A stretch of DNA of 64,000 nt from contig CM018047.1 in assembly GCA_008638375.1 (NCBI GenBank), positions 49,136,679 through 49,200,678 of the forward strand. The letters are read 5' to 3'. This stretch comes from Nyssa sinensis. Lineage: Eukaryota > Streptophyta > Magnoliopsida > Cornales > Nyssaceae. This document shows, piece after piece, positions 12,372 to 24,290 of the stretch (positions within the stretch are counted from its first letter, which is position 1; the number at the start of each line of letters is the position of its first letter). A program made the translations under genes and the position numbers. The notes under the pieces are model-generated. The model was not told where the DNA came from. It was given only the letters and a program-made list of their open reading frames with translations, and ran no database searches.

Positions 12372-15300
12372 TTCTCTAAAAAAAAGGACATTCAGTTTCT
12401 TACATCTTCTTGTAACTCACCTTTAGTACATGATCTTTGCATATTTTTTTTCATTGCATTCGAATATTTCCTGTGTGCATATAGGTAGCATTTATAATTT
12501 ATTTACTTGATTATAATTTTGGACTTATATTAGCATTTCTTTTCCTTTCACACCCTTCCAGTCTACTTGCCTTAAAAAAAAAAAAGACTCTTCGAGAAGT
12601 TAGAGAGGTTCAAGAAACCATGTCCCAAGAACTTGAGATCTTAAAACAAGATGTGAGCACCTTAAAGGACTCAGTGGACCAACTTAGAGAGAGCTTTAGG
12701 GGTGAACTCTATGAAGAGCTTAGCAAGTATTTTGCCCTAATTACAAGAAGCAGAAGGGAAGCGTTCTATTGAGGGCACTTCGGAGGAAAAATCTGTTGCC
12801 CAATAACCTAGAGAGTCACCTACTGATCATTTACCCATGGACACACATAGAGTAGTTGAACCTCGTACAACAGTACTCCCTACTCCAGGACTACCATATG
12901 TACATAACATTTTTGCCTCCACACTTAGGGCAGGTCATACAAATGAGGCAAATAGGTGACCCCATTTTTCGAATGTCCCTAGGCACCTTCTAGACCAAAG
13001 GCACCCAATAGAGAACTTAAAGGATTTTAGGGAGGAAGATTTCCTTCCCATAGGAGACCATGAGGAGTACCAACGCCCATTTAGGCAACAAGGTCAATAT
13101 CAGGGTAGGCACAGGTATGTCCCTAATGAAGATGATATCACAAAGAAGGTGAAGGTTGACGCCCATAGTTTTGATGGTAGATTAGACCCTAGTGCCTTCC
13201 TAGACTGGATAGCTGACATTGAGGATTACTTTGATTGGTATGGCATGTCAGACACCCAGCGTGTCCGATTTGCTAAGATGAAGTTAGTTGGGTCTACCAA
13301 GCGTTATTGGCAGGGCGTCCAGGGTAACCTAGAGCGTCTAAGTGAGCCACCTATCACATTGAAGGTTGAAATGAAGCTCAAGTTGAAATGAGTAGTACAT
13401 TCCTACCTACTAAAAGAGACAGCTGCTTGAGCAAAGGATGAATTTGAGGCAAGCATCATTGAGTGTTTCAGATTACTTAGCCCGATTTGAGGAGCTCTAT
13501 TATAGGTGTGGAGTTGACGAGGAAACTTGGGTGACTGTAGCTAAATTTGTCAATGGGTTAAAACCTGAGCTTAAAAGGAAAGTTAATTTACACTCCCTTG
13601 AGTAGCTAGAGGAAGCTTTTCGTAAAGATTTGGAGATTGAGAAGATTTATAGACTCCCCAACACTAGGCGTGTGACTTCTAAAGCCGGGGAGTCACAATA
13701 ATCTCGATTTGTGAGTGGGCCGACCTAGTCTCGTACTTTTATCCCTCGGGGTAATAATAATACGAGTCAACAACCCAACACAGTTAGGGGGAGAGATACT
13801 ACACCCTATAATAGTCGTCAGTGTGGGTCCTCCATCGAGTGTTTTCATTGTAATAATAAGGGCCACGTCGCTTCGCGTTGCCCTAACCATACTTTGACCA
13901 TAGATCAGGTGACAAGCGAATTGACTGATGAACCACTTGAGAAAAATGACATGGAACAATTAGTTGTCGGTTTTGAGGAGCCCTTAGAGCCTAATTATGA
14001 AGGGATTCATGCAAACCATGATTATGAAGGGTCTCACGTTTCTGTCATGCGGTGTATTCTATCAACTACTACAGGGGAGGATGATTAGAAGCGCACGAGC
14101 ATATTTCAAACCTTTCTTAAATATGGAGGTCAAGTTTGCAAGGTTGTCATAGATGGAGGTAGTACCATGAATGTAGTATCCAAATCTGGCGTAGCTAAGA
14201 TGAAGCTTAAGGTCGAGCCACACCCTCATCCATATAGGGTAGCATGGGTAGATAAGACTTCCTTACCAATTTTCGAGAGGTGTTTAGTGCCTATCCAGAT
14301 GGGTGATTATTCTGATGAGATCTGGTGTGATGTGTTACCAATGGATGTGGCCCATGTTCTCCTTGGTCGTCCTTGGCTCTATGATCTAGATGTGACACAC
14401 CATGGCTGAGAGAACACTTATGTGTTCAAATACAACGGTAGGTCTATCAAGTTGGTACCCACCAAGCCTAAGCCTTCTGAGAAAGAGAATAATGCCAAGC
14501 CTAGAAATCCTTCTTAACCTTCCAATAAGAAGCCCCACCACCTTTTGACTCGCAAAGAATTTGAAAAGGAAGGTAGAAAATCTGATGTGGTTCTAGCTTT
14601 AGTGGCTAAGGAAATTCTTCAAATTTCAGTAGCAAAGGTAACTGATCTTCCCTAGAGGTCACTAAGCTACTAAAAGAGTTTGAGGAGGTGACACCAAAAG
14701 AACTACCTGATAAATTACCACCCATGAGAGACATTCAGCATGCTATAGACTTAGTTCCAGGATCACAATTACCAAATTTGCCACATTATCGTATGAATCC
14801 TAGTGAGCATGCTGAATTGCAGCAACAGGTAGAAGGACTCTTGCAGAAAGGCTTTATTCGTGATAGTTTTGAGTCCATGTGCTATTCCCGCCCTTTTAAC
14901 CCCTAAGAAAGATGGCTCTTGCAAAATGTGTGTTGATAGTCGTGCCATCAATAAGATCACTCTCAAGTATAGGTTTCCCGTACCTCGTCTTAACGACATG
15001 TTAGACCAGATGGCAGGCTTACAATGATTCTCCAAAATTGACCTGCACAGTGGGTATCATCAGATTAAACTCAGACCTAGAGATGAGTGAAAAACTGCCT
15101 TTAAGACACACGATGGGTTGTTTGAGTGGCTAGTTATGCCTTTTGGTTTGTCCAATGCACCTAGTACCTTCATGAGGGTTATGAATCAGGTGTTACGCCC
15201 ATTCATTGAGAAGTTTTTGTTAGTCTACTTTGATGATATCCTGATCTATAGTAGGTCTAAGAAAGATCACTTAGAACATCTTCGCCAGGTTCTTGAGGTT

Positions 15301-18300
15301 CTGAGAATTGAGCAGTTGTATGCTAACCTCAAAAAGTGTACTTTCATACAGACTGAGGTGATCTTTCTTGGGTTTATTGTATTTGCGTCAGGCATAGTAG
15401 CCGACCTTGAGAAAGTGAAAGTTATTAGAGAGTGGCCTGAACTAGTATCCATTTTTGAGGTTCGCAGTTTCCATGGTTTAGCCACCTTCTATAGGCATTT
15501 TATTAAGGGGTTTAGTACCATTACGACTCCCATTACAGATTGCATGAAAAAAAGGGTGTTTAATTGGACTAAGGCTGCTAGAAAAGCTTTCCTTGAGATT
15601 AAGGAGAAGATGACTGAGGCACTTGTATTGCAACATCCTGACTTTTCTAAGGTCTTCATAGTTGCTTGTGATGCGTCAGGTGTTGGCATAGGTGGAGTCC
15701 TTAGTCAAGAGGGTCATCCAACTACATATTTTAGCGAGAAACTCAATGAGGCCAAACAGAAGTATTCTACTTATGAGAAGGAGTTCTACGCTATTGTACA
15801 AACCCTTAGGCATTGGAGGTATTATTTGTTATCTCAAGAGTTCGTTCTTTTCACCGATCATCAGGCCTTGAGGTACCTCTAATCCCAAAAGAAGTTGAGT
15901 ACCAAACATGCATGATGGGTTGAGTTTCTTCAGGAGTATACCTATGTCCTTAATCATCATGCAAGCACCGATAATAAACTAGCAGATGCCCTTAGTAGAG
16001 TTGTTGCTGTCTTATAGGCTATGAGTGTTCAGGTGATAGGATTTGAGCGACTTAAGGATGAGTATCCTACTTGTCCCAATATTGGGGTCATTTTTCAAGA
16101 GATTCAAGACGGAAGCCAACGTGCTTATGCTAATTTTGTTATTAGGGATGGTTATCTATTCTGTGGATCTCGGTTATGCATTCCGCGTACCTCTCTTAAG
16201 GATTTTCTCACTTGGGAGTTGCATGCTGGAGGTATAGCTGGACATTTTGGTCGGGATAAGACAACCGCTCTGGCTGAAGATATGTTTTATTGGCCATCAC
16301 TTAAGAAGGATGTCGCCCGTGTTGTGTCTCAGTGTCGTAATTTCAGTTAGCTAAGGCTAGGAAGCAAAACATTGGGTTGTACACTTCTTTGCATATTCCA
16401 CACACCCCCTGGAAAGATATTAGTATGGATTTTGTCCTATGTTTGCCTAAGACCTCTAGGGGACATGATTCTATTTTAGTTGTTGTGGATAGGTTCTAAA
16501 AAATGGCCCACTTTGTCCCTTTAAGACTGCAGATGCCTCTCATGTAGCCAAACTTGTATTTAGGGAGATCGTTTGTCTACACAATTTACTCACTTCCATC
16601 GTGTCTAATACGGATGTCAAGTTCATGAGTTACTTTTGGAAGACACTATGGAGGCTCTTTGGGACACACTTGAAGTTTTTCTCTACTTTTCACCCCCAGA
16701 CAGATGGTCAGACTGAGGTTGTTAATAGAAGTCTAGGGGACTTACTTCGATGTCTTATAAGGGAGCGACCGGGTAATTGGGACTTGTTATTGCCTAATGC
16801 AGAGTTTGCTTACAATGGTCCGGTCAATAGGTCCACTGGGAAGAGTCATTTTGAGGTTGTTCATGGTTTTACCCCTCGTCAGCCTGTTGACCTTATTCCT
16901 TTACCTCCAGGCTCTCGTTCCTCTATTTCTACTGATGACTTTGCTCACCATATCCGTGACCTTCATGCTAATATTTGTTGCCAAATTCCATTAAGTAATG
17001 ATAATTATAAGCTTGTTGCAGACATTCACCGCAGGAAACAAGAATTCAATGAAAGAGATTATGTCATGGTTCGTGTCCAACCTGCCCGTTTTCCCAAAAA
17101 TTCCTTCAAGAAGTTGCATGCTCGAGCTATTGGACCTTTTCGCATCCTTTGTAAGTTGGGCCCTAATACATATTTACTTGACTTACCTTCGGAAATGTCT
17201 ATTAGTCCAATTTTGAATGTAGAGGACTTGTTTCCTTATCGGGGCACCTTTGAGCCTCCTATATTGCCAAGTGTTTCTTCTGATAATGCAGCTACTACAT
17301 CGGTGCTCCTGCCAGTTCTTCCACCACTGAGTGTGGATCGGATAGCCGATGTCCTTGAGGATCAATTTGCTGCTTCACATCATGGCGGATATCGTCGTTT
17401 CCTTGTTTGTTGGATGGATCGACCTGCTATAGAGGATGCCCGGATTACTAAGGATGAGTTACATCACATTGATCCAGCTTTATTAGAGTAGTACCTTCGC
17501 CGTGACTCTCTGGAGGCGAGTTCTTCTCCGTCGGGAAGAATTGATGGGGATCCAGAGCAGCCTGGTGATGGTCCTCACGTGCCACGCACTTGGAGGACTT
17601 ATGTTCGGCGTAGACATAGGATTTCCTAGTTTATCTATTTTATTTTGTATTATTGATATTTTATTATTTTAGACTTCTATCTTTCTTAGGTTTCTATTTG
17701 GATTAGTCTTAGGATATTTATTTAAAGCTTTACCATTGTAAGTTGAAACTCAGATTATAATTTATATTGAATAAGAATTATCGTGACTTCTCTTCCCCCT
17801 CTTTCTTCTTCTTTTCTTCCCTTCTCTTTCTCTTCTCCTTCTACATCACCAATTCCCTAGCCTATATACAGAATAGCTGAAGGTAGGACTGATTTTTTTT
17901 TTAATGATCAGAAGTAGAGCTGAATATTAAAAACACCCATCCTCAATTGCATTGATGCCAGGAAAAAATAAAAAATGTAATTCTGCATCTTTGTTTTTGC
18001 ATGCAATTTTGCATCTTTCCTTGCCATAAATTGCAAGTTTTGTGTAAATTTTCCGTTTATCATGAAAAGGAAAAAGAAATCTGAGGCTTAGGACTCAGAC
18101 CTTATGCATTAAGACATCCTAACATCTTACCCCATGTTACTTACAAAACATTCATTGATGTAAGGATGTTAGGATAAACAAGAGAGTTTGGAGGCCAGAT
18201 AAGAATTCTTTTTCTGTCTGCTCCTTCTATAGAAGCATGATCGCTCCAATTAGATCTCTCTTTCCTTGGAAGCTCATTTGGCATGCTACTGTTCCCCCGA

Positions 18301-20834
18301 AAGCTTCTTTCTTTGCTTGGGAAGCTTCTTGGAAGGCGATCCTTACGGCGGATAACTTGAAGAATCGAGGCTTCTCCTTAGCTAACAGATGCTCTTTGTG
18401 TAAGAATGAAGAGGAAAGGGTGGATCATGTGCTTATCCACTGTCATGCTTCGTGGAGTTGTTGGAATGTTATTTTTGCTCTGTTTGGCTTCTCTTGGGTA
18501 ATGTCAGGGTCGGTTAAAGATCTTCTTTTGGCTTGGGAGGGTTGCAGTCTCCCAAAGGACCTCAAGAGAGTTTGGAGATCGGCCACAATCTGCCTCTTGT
18601 GGTGTATATGGAAAGAAAGGAACAACCGTGTCTTTGAAAATGTAGAGCTCTCTACTCCTTTCTTCAAAGATGTTTTTTTGCGTTTATTATTTTTTTGGGC
18701 CAAAGAGACTTTCCCTGTAAATGTTTCTTCTTTTGTAGGTTTTTTGGGTTCTCTTAATCAAATGTAAGTTTTTGGGATTTTCGCCCTGGTTGCCCTTCTT
18801 GGGCTCCATATATATACAACTCTTACTTATCAAAAAAAAAAACCAGGAGTAATACATCGGTGGAATTTATCTATTCCAATCAATGACATTAATAAAATGG
18901 TTGATAAATGTCTGGGGCCACACCATACTTTATTCCATTGTACAAATGGCATCTAAGCAATCATAATGCATTAATCCATGATTATATAGTTCACCACTCG
19001 TACCTCTTTTTGATTGGAGTGGAAATTTTCCCATGACCACTGTGCATAGTTGCTGTGATCATGTAATGTGTTATTCATTGGCCATGATGCCAGTAACAAG
19101 TGAGATGAGGAAGCTTTCAGTTATTTAGGTAAAAGTTCCCCTCTTCCTTAGTGGACACGCATGATGGGCAGGTGTCCGGCTTTATGTATGTTAAGAGACA
19201 TATCTTGTACCCATATCCATGTCACATCGTGTTCGATATGGGTGGAAGTGTCCATGTAACATAGCTTGCAAGATAACTAAACCAAGCAACAAACATATGC
19301 AATCAATGTTTATCTGATAGAGAGAGGAAATCTTACTTCAGCCTGCCGACCAGCATGAAGTCTGACTCCAGAGGCATCATACATCACCTGCATATATATC
19401 AAATTTGTCAATCATCCTCGTGTTGCTGAAATGAACACAGGGAAATTGTTTTCACAGTTCAAAATCAGTGAGAGATACAAAACAAACCCTGTTAAAATCC
19501 CATTAATTATATATATAAACATGGAGCACATACTAGTTAATGAACACGTCCTTGAGGTTGTGGAAGTAGCACCAATTCAAGACAAAACGTGACAAAACCA
19601 ATTCGGATTTTGGCCATATGCAATGAATAAAATGTGACAAAACCAACTCAGATTTTGGCCATATGCAATGAAAACCAATTAACTACACCAATAAGGAAGA
19701 GTAACATAACCCACATAGAGTGTAACGCTAGCAAAAGGGAAAGACGGGAATTTACATTGGCTAAGGTAATCAGGAAAAACAACGGCAATCTTTAGTTTAC
19801 TGAAAGTAGTGCCCCTAGGGAAAGCTTAATGGCCAAAAAGAATTCATGTGCGGCTCTAAATAGTTGGGAAAATACTTTGTTGAGTTGATTTGAAATCATT
19901 AATGTTGGCATTCCATGATTGCACCAGACCAATAACCTAACACTCACCTCTATCCTAAGGACCTGAATCACAGAGGGAGTTCAAGATAAAACCAAAATAC
20001 TTAACCTGGCTACCCATCCAACAGTTCTGCTTGGTTACTGACTGCTGTTTCTAAAGTGCCTGTGAATTTGAGGTTTCAATGATGTCATGTATCAATCCTT
20101 TTCTGAAAAAATAATTGACATGGGCTTTTAATCTAGTTCAAAGCATGGCTAAAATGGTATTAAAATTCTTTCCTCGCAGGTATCCAGACACAAACCAAGA
20201 GTGGATTCCTTTCCAGAACATTAATGTACTGGAATAAGTATTTCACAAAAGTTATAATTCATGATCAGATAATTAACGCCCCATATTTATGCAACTAGAC
20301 CATTATTAAGTCATATTTTAAATTAAAATTGGTCCAATGCCTTATCAAGCCTCAAGTAAAGAATCAGAATACATAACAAGAAGAATTGGCCAATTCTAAT
20401 TCAGTATGAAAAATTGCAAATGATTTGTCCACGAGGGAATATGTGAAAGAATTGACATAAGCATACGAGTATTTAAAAAAAATGAACAAAACCTGGTTAT
20501 AAGGTACATACAACGCATGCCAAGACAACTGCAATGGCAAAAGTTGATCCTCCTGTCCCTTCTTGTAGAGCAATTGCCACTGCTAGAGCTGTCACAGTTG
20601 CAGAATGTGATGATGGCATTCCACCAGAATCAATCATCCTTTTAGAATCCCATCTTTTTTCCTTGTACCTGATGATCTAGGAGAAACATATTGAAAAGAT
20701 GAGCCAGTATTTAAAAAATACATGCATTTAGTTCTCCAGTCCCATCAACTTCTATAAAACTCAGAATTACTAAAGCAACTAGAAATCGACTCAAGGTTTT
20801 GAAATATTAGTCATAAACTTATCTATCATTTGAC

Positions 20835-20865
<31 letters not shown>

Positions 20866-23800
20866 TCAGCTGGACAGCCTGGACTTCCCTGACTGATTTT
20901 ACAAAGAACTGAGGCTTAAACCCAAATCTCCAGAACTGAAGTCATTTTTTTTTAACCTTTGCTTTTCTGGTAGGTAACCCAAAATCAAAGTTTAAGATCT
21001 TCCTAAATATTACAAATGTCTGCTACAATGCAAATTTTAGCTGCAAAACAGAAACCCTTCTACTATATTTGCATCTTTTATTCCTAAACTCTATCATCAC
21101 ACTATTAACATTTTTTTTTATTAGTATCATCCCACTATTAACATTATTTGTGGTAGAGCTTGAAGGTGCCTTTTCTTTTACCTTCGATTTTTTTTCTATA
21201 ATTTTATCAAGAAAGAGAAAGAGAGATTTTGTGACTAATTCAATAAGAACTATTAGAGGAGAGAAAGAGAGAGCTTACTACAGAGAAAAAAATGAGAAAA
21301 AGCTAATATAATATCTTACTGTAGAAAGAGAAAGTGAATGAGAGAAGTACTAGAGAGAGAAATTAGAAGAATGGTCTTTAGTGCATTTTTTTGCACCCTT
21401 TATATTGCTGTGGAGGTGACTGTTTGAACCTTCTTAATGTTGATAGACAGTTTACCTCCAACGGATCTTTTTTCCCACTCGAATTGGAGGTAATTTTAAA
21501 ATTTTATATTTATTTCATGGGTAGATATGTCATTCTTTTATTTATTTATTTGTTAAACATAAGGCCAACTTAGACATTTCATGCAGTCAATGACCACCGA
21601 GGGATGCAAGATTACATGTAATCTGAGTAACGGCAAGGGAGGTTTCTGCCCATTTCCCAAACGCGAGGGGGGGGAGGGTCCATGTCGATTTATGTAAAAA
21701 CTCGTGGGGGGGGGGGGCGTCAGTGAATTTTTCTCGTGCGAAAACAACTTTCGCTATTCCACAACATTCACAAAATCTAAAATTTTTACTGTTGTAGTAC
21801 AGATCCATCCACAAGTAAAGTGATGTTTGGGTTAACAAGTGCCAATATGCACACCAATTCTTAGACGCATATCTGGCTGCTTACCTTTGTGCCAATTTTT
21901 GAAGAGATTGCAGCAAACTTATCAAATGTGTAGCATGACTATTGAAATACGTACAAATCAATACCTTTGGTGAATTGTGAAAAATTAAATAACAGAAAAT
22001 AGCACATATTGCAATACCATTGAAGCTGGAACTAGAACAAGTGAGATTTTATGCTTTGTGAGGCCCAAGAATGTCTCCTAAATCTAAATTTCTGAAATAA
22101 GAAGGAATTATAATGAAGTAATGAGTATTGAAACCAGGTCAAGAAGAATCCTATGATCTCAGCATTGATTAACCCTATAAGTTTCTGCTCCAAGCCTCCT
22201 GCACTACTTAAGAAAATCACAATTCAATCACATGACTACTTAAAAGCCTGGGAATTAGTCATAGTTTATAAAACTAGAACAAAATAAAAGAAAACAGAAG
22301 CAGTAAGACAACATAAAGGCTGAATTTCCGAGCAAATTAGCAGTCCAAGCTTTGCTTGTGCTTTAGATGGTCCAGTATAATGTAGCATTGACAATTTTTC
22401 TCTCTTTAACAAAGGGAAACTAGTGAAAGATAGTGCAAAAAATAGCCAACTAAGATATCTGCAAAGGACTTTAGAGATGCACCTGTAAAGATTTATGACC
22501 TTGCTAGTAAGCATAAAATCCTCACGACTAATAGACCTATTCACATTAGTGGAAAAGGGCAGCACTACTTCTCCACCACTAGCAGGGCATGGACATAAGC
22601 ATGGCAAGGACGCTCCTCGGACATTATGGATTTTCCCACATTATAGGGACAGCCACAGTAATAGGATGTGGAGACATAAATATAATCAAGTCTTTAACAC
22701 AGTTGTAATGTTCTGCTACTAATTCATAATGTTAGAACAATTACATCATGCCAAACACAAGAGTGTGTCCATGTCCAAGCAACAACAGTTATACAACAAT
22801 TACACGGAAGAATATCAAGAATGCACCCAAAGCTTTATACATAGAGAACCATATACAAATAAAACCTAAGTTTTTCTTCTAGACACTTTTCATGTCTTTC
22901 TCTATTGCAATAATCTTCATTCCCCCCCCCCCCCCCCCCAAAAAAAAAAAAAAAAAATCCAGGAACTAAAAGAAAGTTGTGGAATAGATATAGGCACAAC
23001 TTTCAGCATATTTTCTGAAATGAAACTCATCATTTGTTGTCAAACAAAGTTGCATTCGGGTGGATGGATTTCAAATGAAGGAATTTGGGATTAAATTCAC
23101 AAATATATGGGAGGATTGAATATTGAAAGTTGGATTGGGAGACCTTAGTTGTATTTCGAATAACTCTCATCACCTTTTTATGTCAGTTCCACCAATATAA
23201 GGCTCTCAAATCTGTCCATGCATCCTGTTGAAATCTAAAACCAGTTATTAAATCAAAACTTAAATAAACCCAAATTCGTCCATTTCAAGCACCTCAATCC
23301 AAAATGCGTAGAACTTTTGAGGGGCATGAGCAGTCCATTGTCTGTTTTAAAGACTCCTTTTTGTGTATAATATACTTTGGGGTGAAGGAGGATAATCCCA
23401 TGTATTTAGATTCTTATGTAGAGTTTTTGGGGATCTTAGGCTTTAATTTTTGCCACTCCCTTTTTGCAATTATGGATTTTCCCCCTGGGGTGCCACATAT
23501 ATAGCATAATATACTTTTACTGATCACTATATAAATATATACACCTCAATCCAAATACAACCTGAAATGCAACTATACATTTAATGGCCCTACACACATC
23601 ATATGAGAATTAGATATTGTATATCACTAGAGTTAAGCATTATATAAGCACTGTAATGAGATAGTTACTAAACCTTCTTTGTTTTTCACTTTCCCAATTT
23701 CTTCAACGCCTCTTCAGCTGAAACAATTCAAACAAATTTCAACCCAAAATACAATTTTTTAAGCACAACAATCCCGTTATCTTGATTAACGTAAGGTTAA

Positions 23801-24091
23801 TTGTGAGCACTAATCTCCCGTCCTAATAAACACATCATACAAAAATTAAAAACACTGAATGTAAAGATTAGAGTATTGATCAACACCATCAAAATAAAGC
23901 TGTCACAAATGATGTAATTTAGAGGGAGACTGTACGGACCAGGTGGTGAAGAGCTTGAGGACTTGGGCGAGAGCGAAAGCGAGGAATGCGGAGAGGAGAG
24001 GGATGTTCGATGGGGAGATGGAAGCTGGAATCGGCGAAGACGTTGATTGGGTGCTGGAGGACGCATCTGCTGCTGTGATCACCTCGTCCAT
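7714..24091 (-). CDS. DUF212 acid phosphatase/vanadium-dependent haloperoxidase-related membrane protein
   Basis: Five exons, 24091-23940, 20668-20512, 19387-19337, 10060-9968 and 7773-7714, join in frame (152+157+51+93+60 bp) into 170 residues plus a TAG stop, close to the roughly 160-170 usual for the family. The start at 24091 gives MDEVITAAD, as in plant homologues. A hydrophobic segment ([18 protein letters not shown]) opens the domain. Next come [20 protein letters not shown], the conserved [11 protein letters not shown], a second hydrophobic stretch, and [33 protein letters not shown] and a C-terminal membrane segment. The SGGMPSSH motif resembles the PAP2/haloperoxidase signature, but the true reaction is not established. 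Transposons swell the gene to 16.4 kb: introns 4 and 3 hold a hAT-like element, a complete gypsy element and a LINE piece; intron 1 holds another LINE piece. Coding sequence is undamaged, so these introns may still be spliced. Confidence 0.9.
8803..8834. repeat. Oligo-C then oligo-A tract
   Basis: Two short C runs separated by one A are followed directly by a run of about 15 A, inside DUF212 intron 4. A very similar C-then-A tract occurs at 22922-22957 in intron 1. Confidence 0.7.
9076..9856. mobile_element. Small hAT-like non-autonomous DNA transposon
   Basis: The 781-bp element lies in DUF212 intron 4. It is bounded by an exact 8-bp direct repeat, gtttgatg (9068-9075 and 9857-9864), the target-site length of the hAT superfamily. 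Its ends form imperfect inverted repeats: catggatttaaattgcgg at the left, and catggtgttaaataatgg as the reverse complement of the right end. Both sub-terminal zones are crowded with cggta/gtaacgg words, typical of hAT transposase-binding regions, and the middle is AT-rich. There is no transposase frame. The superfamily call rests on TSD length and ends only. Confidence 0.75.
10289..10595 (+). repeat. 5' LTR of the intronic gypsy element
   Basis: Begins tgatggggatccagag and ends ctacatta, where the usual terminal CA has become TA; the 3' copy keeps CA. A pyrimidine-rich stretch (ctttcttctt-like) fills its end. Confidence 0.92.
10600..10611 (+). promoter_or_regulatory. Primer-binding site, tRNA-Met type
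   Basis: The word ggtatcaaagc, four bases after the 5' LTR, is one base different from the usual plant initiator-Met PBS tggtatcagagc seen in two other elements of this window. Confidence 0.75.
11310..11790. repeat. MITE-like repeat nested in the gypsy leader
   Basis: The block opens with gtttggatggaaggaa and closes with a reverse-complement-like cctacttatccaaac; purine-rich tracts fill one half and pyrimidine-rich tracts the other. A truncated copy in opposite orientation lies at about 46690-46955, including the shared segment acccttaaaattgtaaaa. This shows it is a dispersed repeat, not part of the retrotransposon. I could not fix a target-site duplication. Confidence 0.6.
12341..12371 (+). 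repeat. Homopolymer tract of about 31 C
   Basis: An uninterrupted C run of about 31 bases within the gypsy leader, followed soon by an A run. Its exact length may be unreliable in any assembly. Confidence 0.85.
12620..13960 (+). pseudogene. gag remnant of the intronic gypsy element
   Basis: Starts with an ATG at 12620 ([19 protein letters not shown]), a predicted coiled-coil N-terminus. The retrotrans_gag core follows at 13149-13391 ([34 protein letters not shown]) and continues in other frames ([21 protein letters not shown] at about 13465-13515). A CX2CX4HX4C zinc knuckle ([14 protein letters not shown]) lies at 13840-13881. The frame is broken by several stops (for example near 12770 and 13389) and shifts, so no functional Gag can be made. 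Confidence 0.85.
14101..17491 (+). pseudogene. pol remnant (protease, RT, RNase H, integrase) of the intronic gypsy element
   Basis: Protease: [13 protein letters not shown] near 14145 and [12 protein letters not shown]. Reverse transcriptase: about 14690-15460 with [35 protein letters not shown] and the catalytic YFDD at about 15229. RNase [40 protein letters not shown]. Integrase: an H2C2-type zinc segment ([14 protein letters not shown]), [15 protein letters not shown], and the [23 protein letters not shown]-terminus. The last about 50 residues ([29 protein letters not shown]) resemble a divergent chromodomain. The region is unreadable as one protein: stops near 14407, 14516, 14653, 15025, 15088, 15880, 16016, 16348 and 16498, plus a frameshift near 14880. 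Confidence 0.93.
17542..17848 (+). repeat. 3' LTR of the intronic gypsy element
   Basis: 307 bp, tgatggggatccagag to ctacatca, preceded by the purine stretch gggaagaat as a weak polypurine tract. It is followed by the target duplication ccaat. Confidence 0.93.
18115..18175. repeat. Short inverted repeat beside a LINE 5' junction
   Basis: The words atcctaacatcttac and gtaaggatgttaggat are reverse complements apart from one extra G, with a spacer of about 29 bp. The LINE homology starts directly after the second arm. Confidence 0.5.
18176..18841 (+). mobile_element. 5'-truncated LINE (L1-type) 3' end
   Basis: An open stretch starting [19 protein letters not shown] and running to 18767 matches the end of plant LINE ORF2, including the zf-RVT domain: [18 protein letters not shown], then the Cys/His cluster [18 protein letters not shown], then [11 protein letters not shown] 3' untranslated stretch and a poly-A run ending about 18841 follow. 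It lies in DUF212 intron 3, after the gypsy element. The piece is open for about 190 codons, suggesting a fairly recent insertion, but it has no catalytic RT motifs. No clear target-site duplication was found. Confidence 0.88.
20841..20864. repeat. (TC)12 microsatellite
   Basis: Uninterrupted TC dinucleotides in DUF212 intron 1. Confidence 0.95.
22922..22957. repeat. Oligo-C then oligo-A tract
   Basis: About 18 C followed directly by about 18 A within DUF212 intron 1, like the tract at 8803-8834. Confidence 0.85.
23285..23520 (+). mobile_element. Short LINE 3'-end fragment
   Basis: The frame at 23304-23504 reads [19 protein letters not shown] and then [14 protein letters not shown], which resembles the last residues of plant LINE ORF2 (compare [10 protein letters not shown]...[11 protein letters not shown] in the copy at 18.2 kb). 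It is followed by a LINE-like 3' end rich in TTTTGCC/CCCTGGGG words. The fragment is about 235 bp, has no clear poly-A tail, and lies in DUF212 intron 1. Confidence 0.6.
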
Positions 24092-24262
24092 GAATCGCAT
24101 CAAACCAAATTGAATCAATCGACCTGTTACTGATCCAGAACTACAGACGAGACGATCACTGTAAACTCTCCGTTTCTCTCCCAGTCCACTTCTCTTTCTC
24201 GTTCTGCATTTTTTTTTTTTTTCTGTTATCCCGAAAAATTACACTTTAATGTGAATTTCGAC

Positions 24263-24270
24263 AATTTATA
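24263..24270 (-). promoter_or_regulatory. Candidate TATA box of the DUF212 gene
   Basis: On the minus strand the word TATAAATT lies about 172 bp upstream of the DUF212 start codon, and a CT-rich leader-like stretch lies between them. The copia element begins 20 bp further upstream, so only the core promoter would remain original. Assigned by position and consensus only. Confidence 0.35.
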
Positions 24271-24290
24271 ATTACAAGTTTACTGTATAC

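Larger units (their letters stand above)
10289..17848 (+). mobile_element. Ty3/gypsy LTR retrotransposon (chromovirus-like), degraded
   Basis: A complete element of 7,560 bp with 307-bp LTRs, TG...CA ends and the 5-bp target duplication ccaat (10284-10288 and 17849-17853). It sits in intron 3 of the DUF212 gene, opposite to that gene. Order: LTR, tRNA-Met-type PBS, a long leader with a nested MITE-like repeat and a C31 tract, gag with a zinc knuckle, then protease, RT, RNase H and integrase with a chromodomain-like tail. Protease-RT-RNaseH-integrase order marks Ty3/gypsy. About 20 substitutions plus small indels separate the LTRs, so the insertion is fairly old, and the coding region has many stops and frameshifts. 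Confidence 0.95.
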
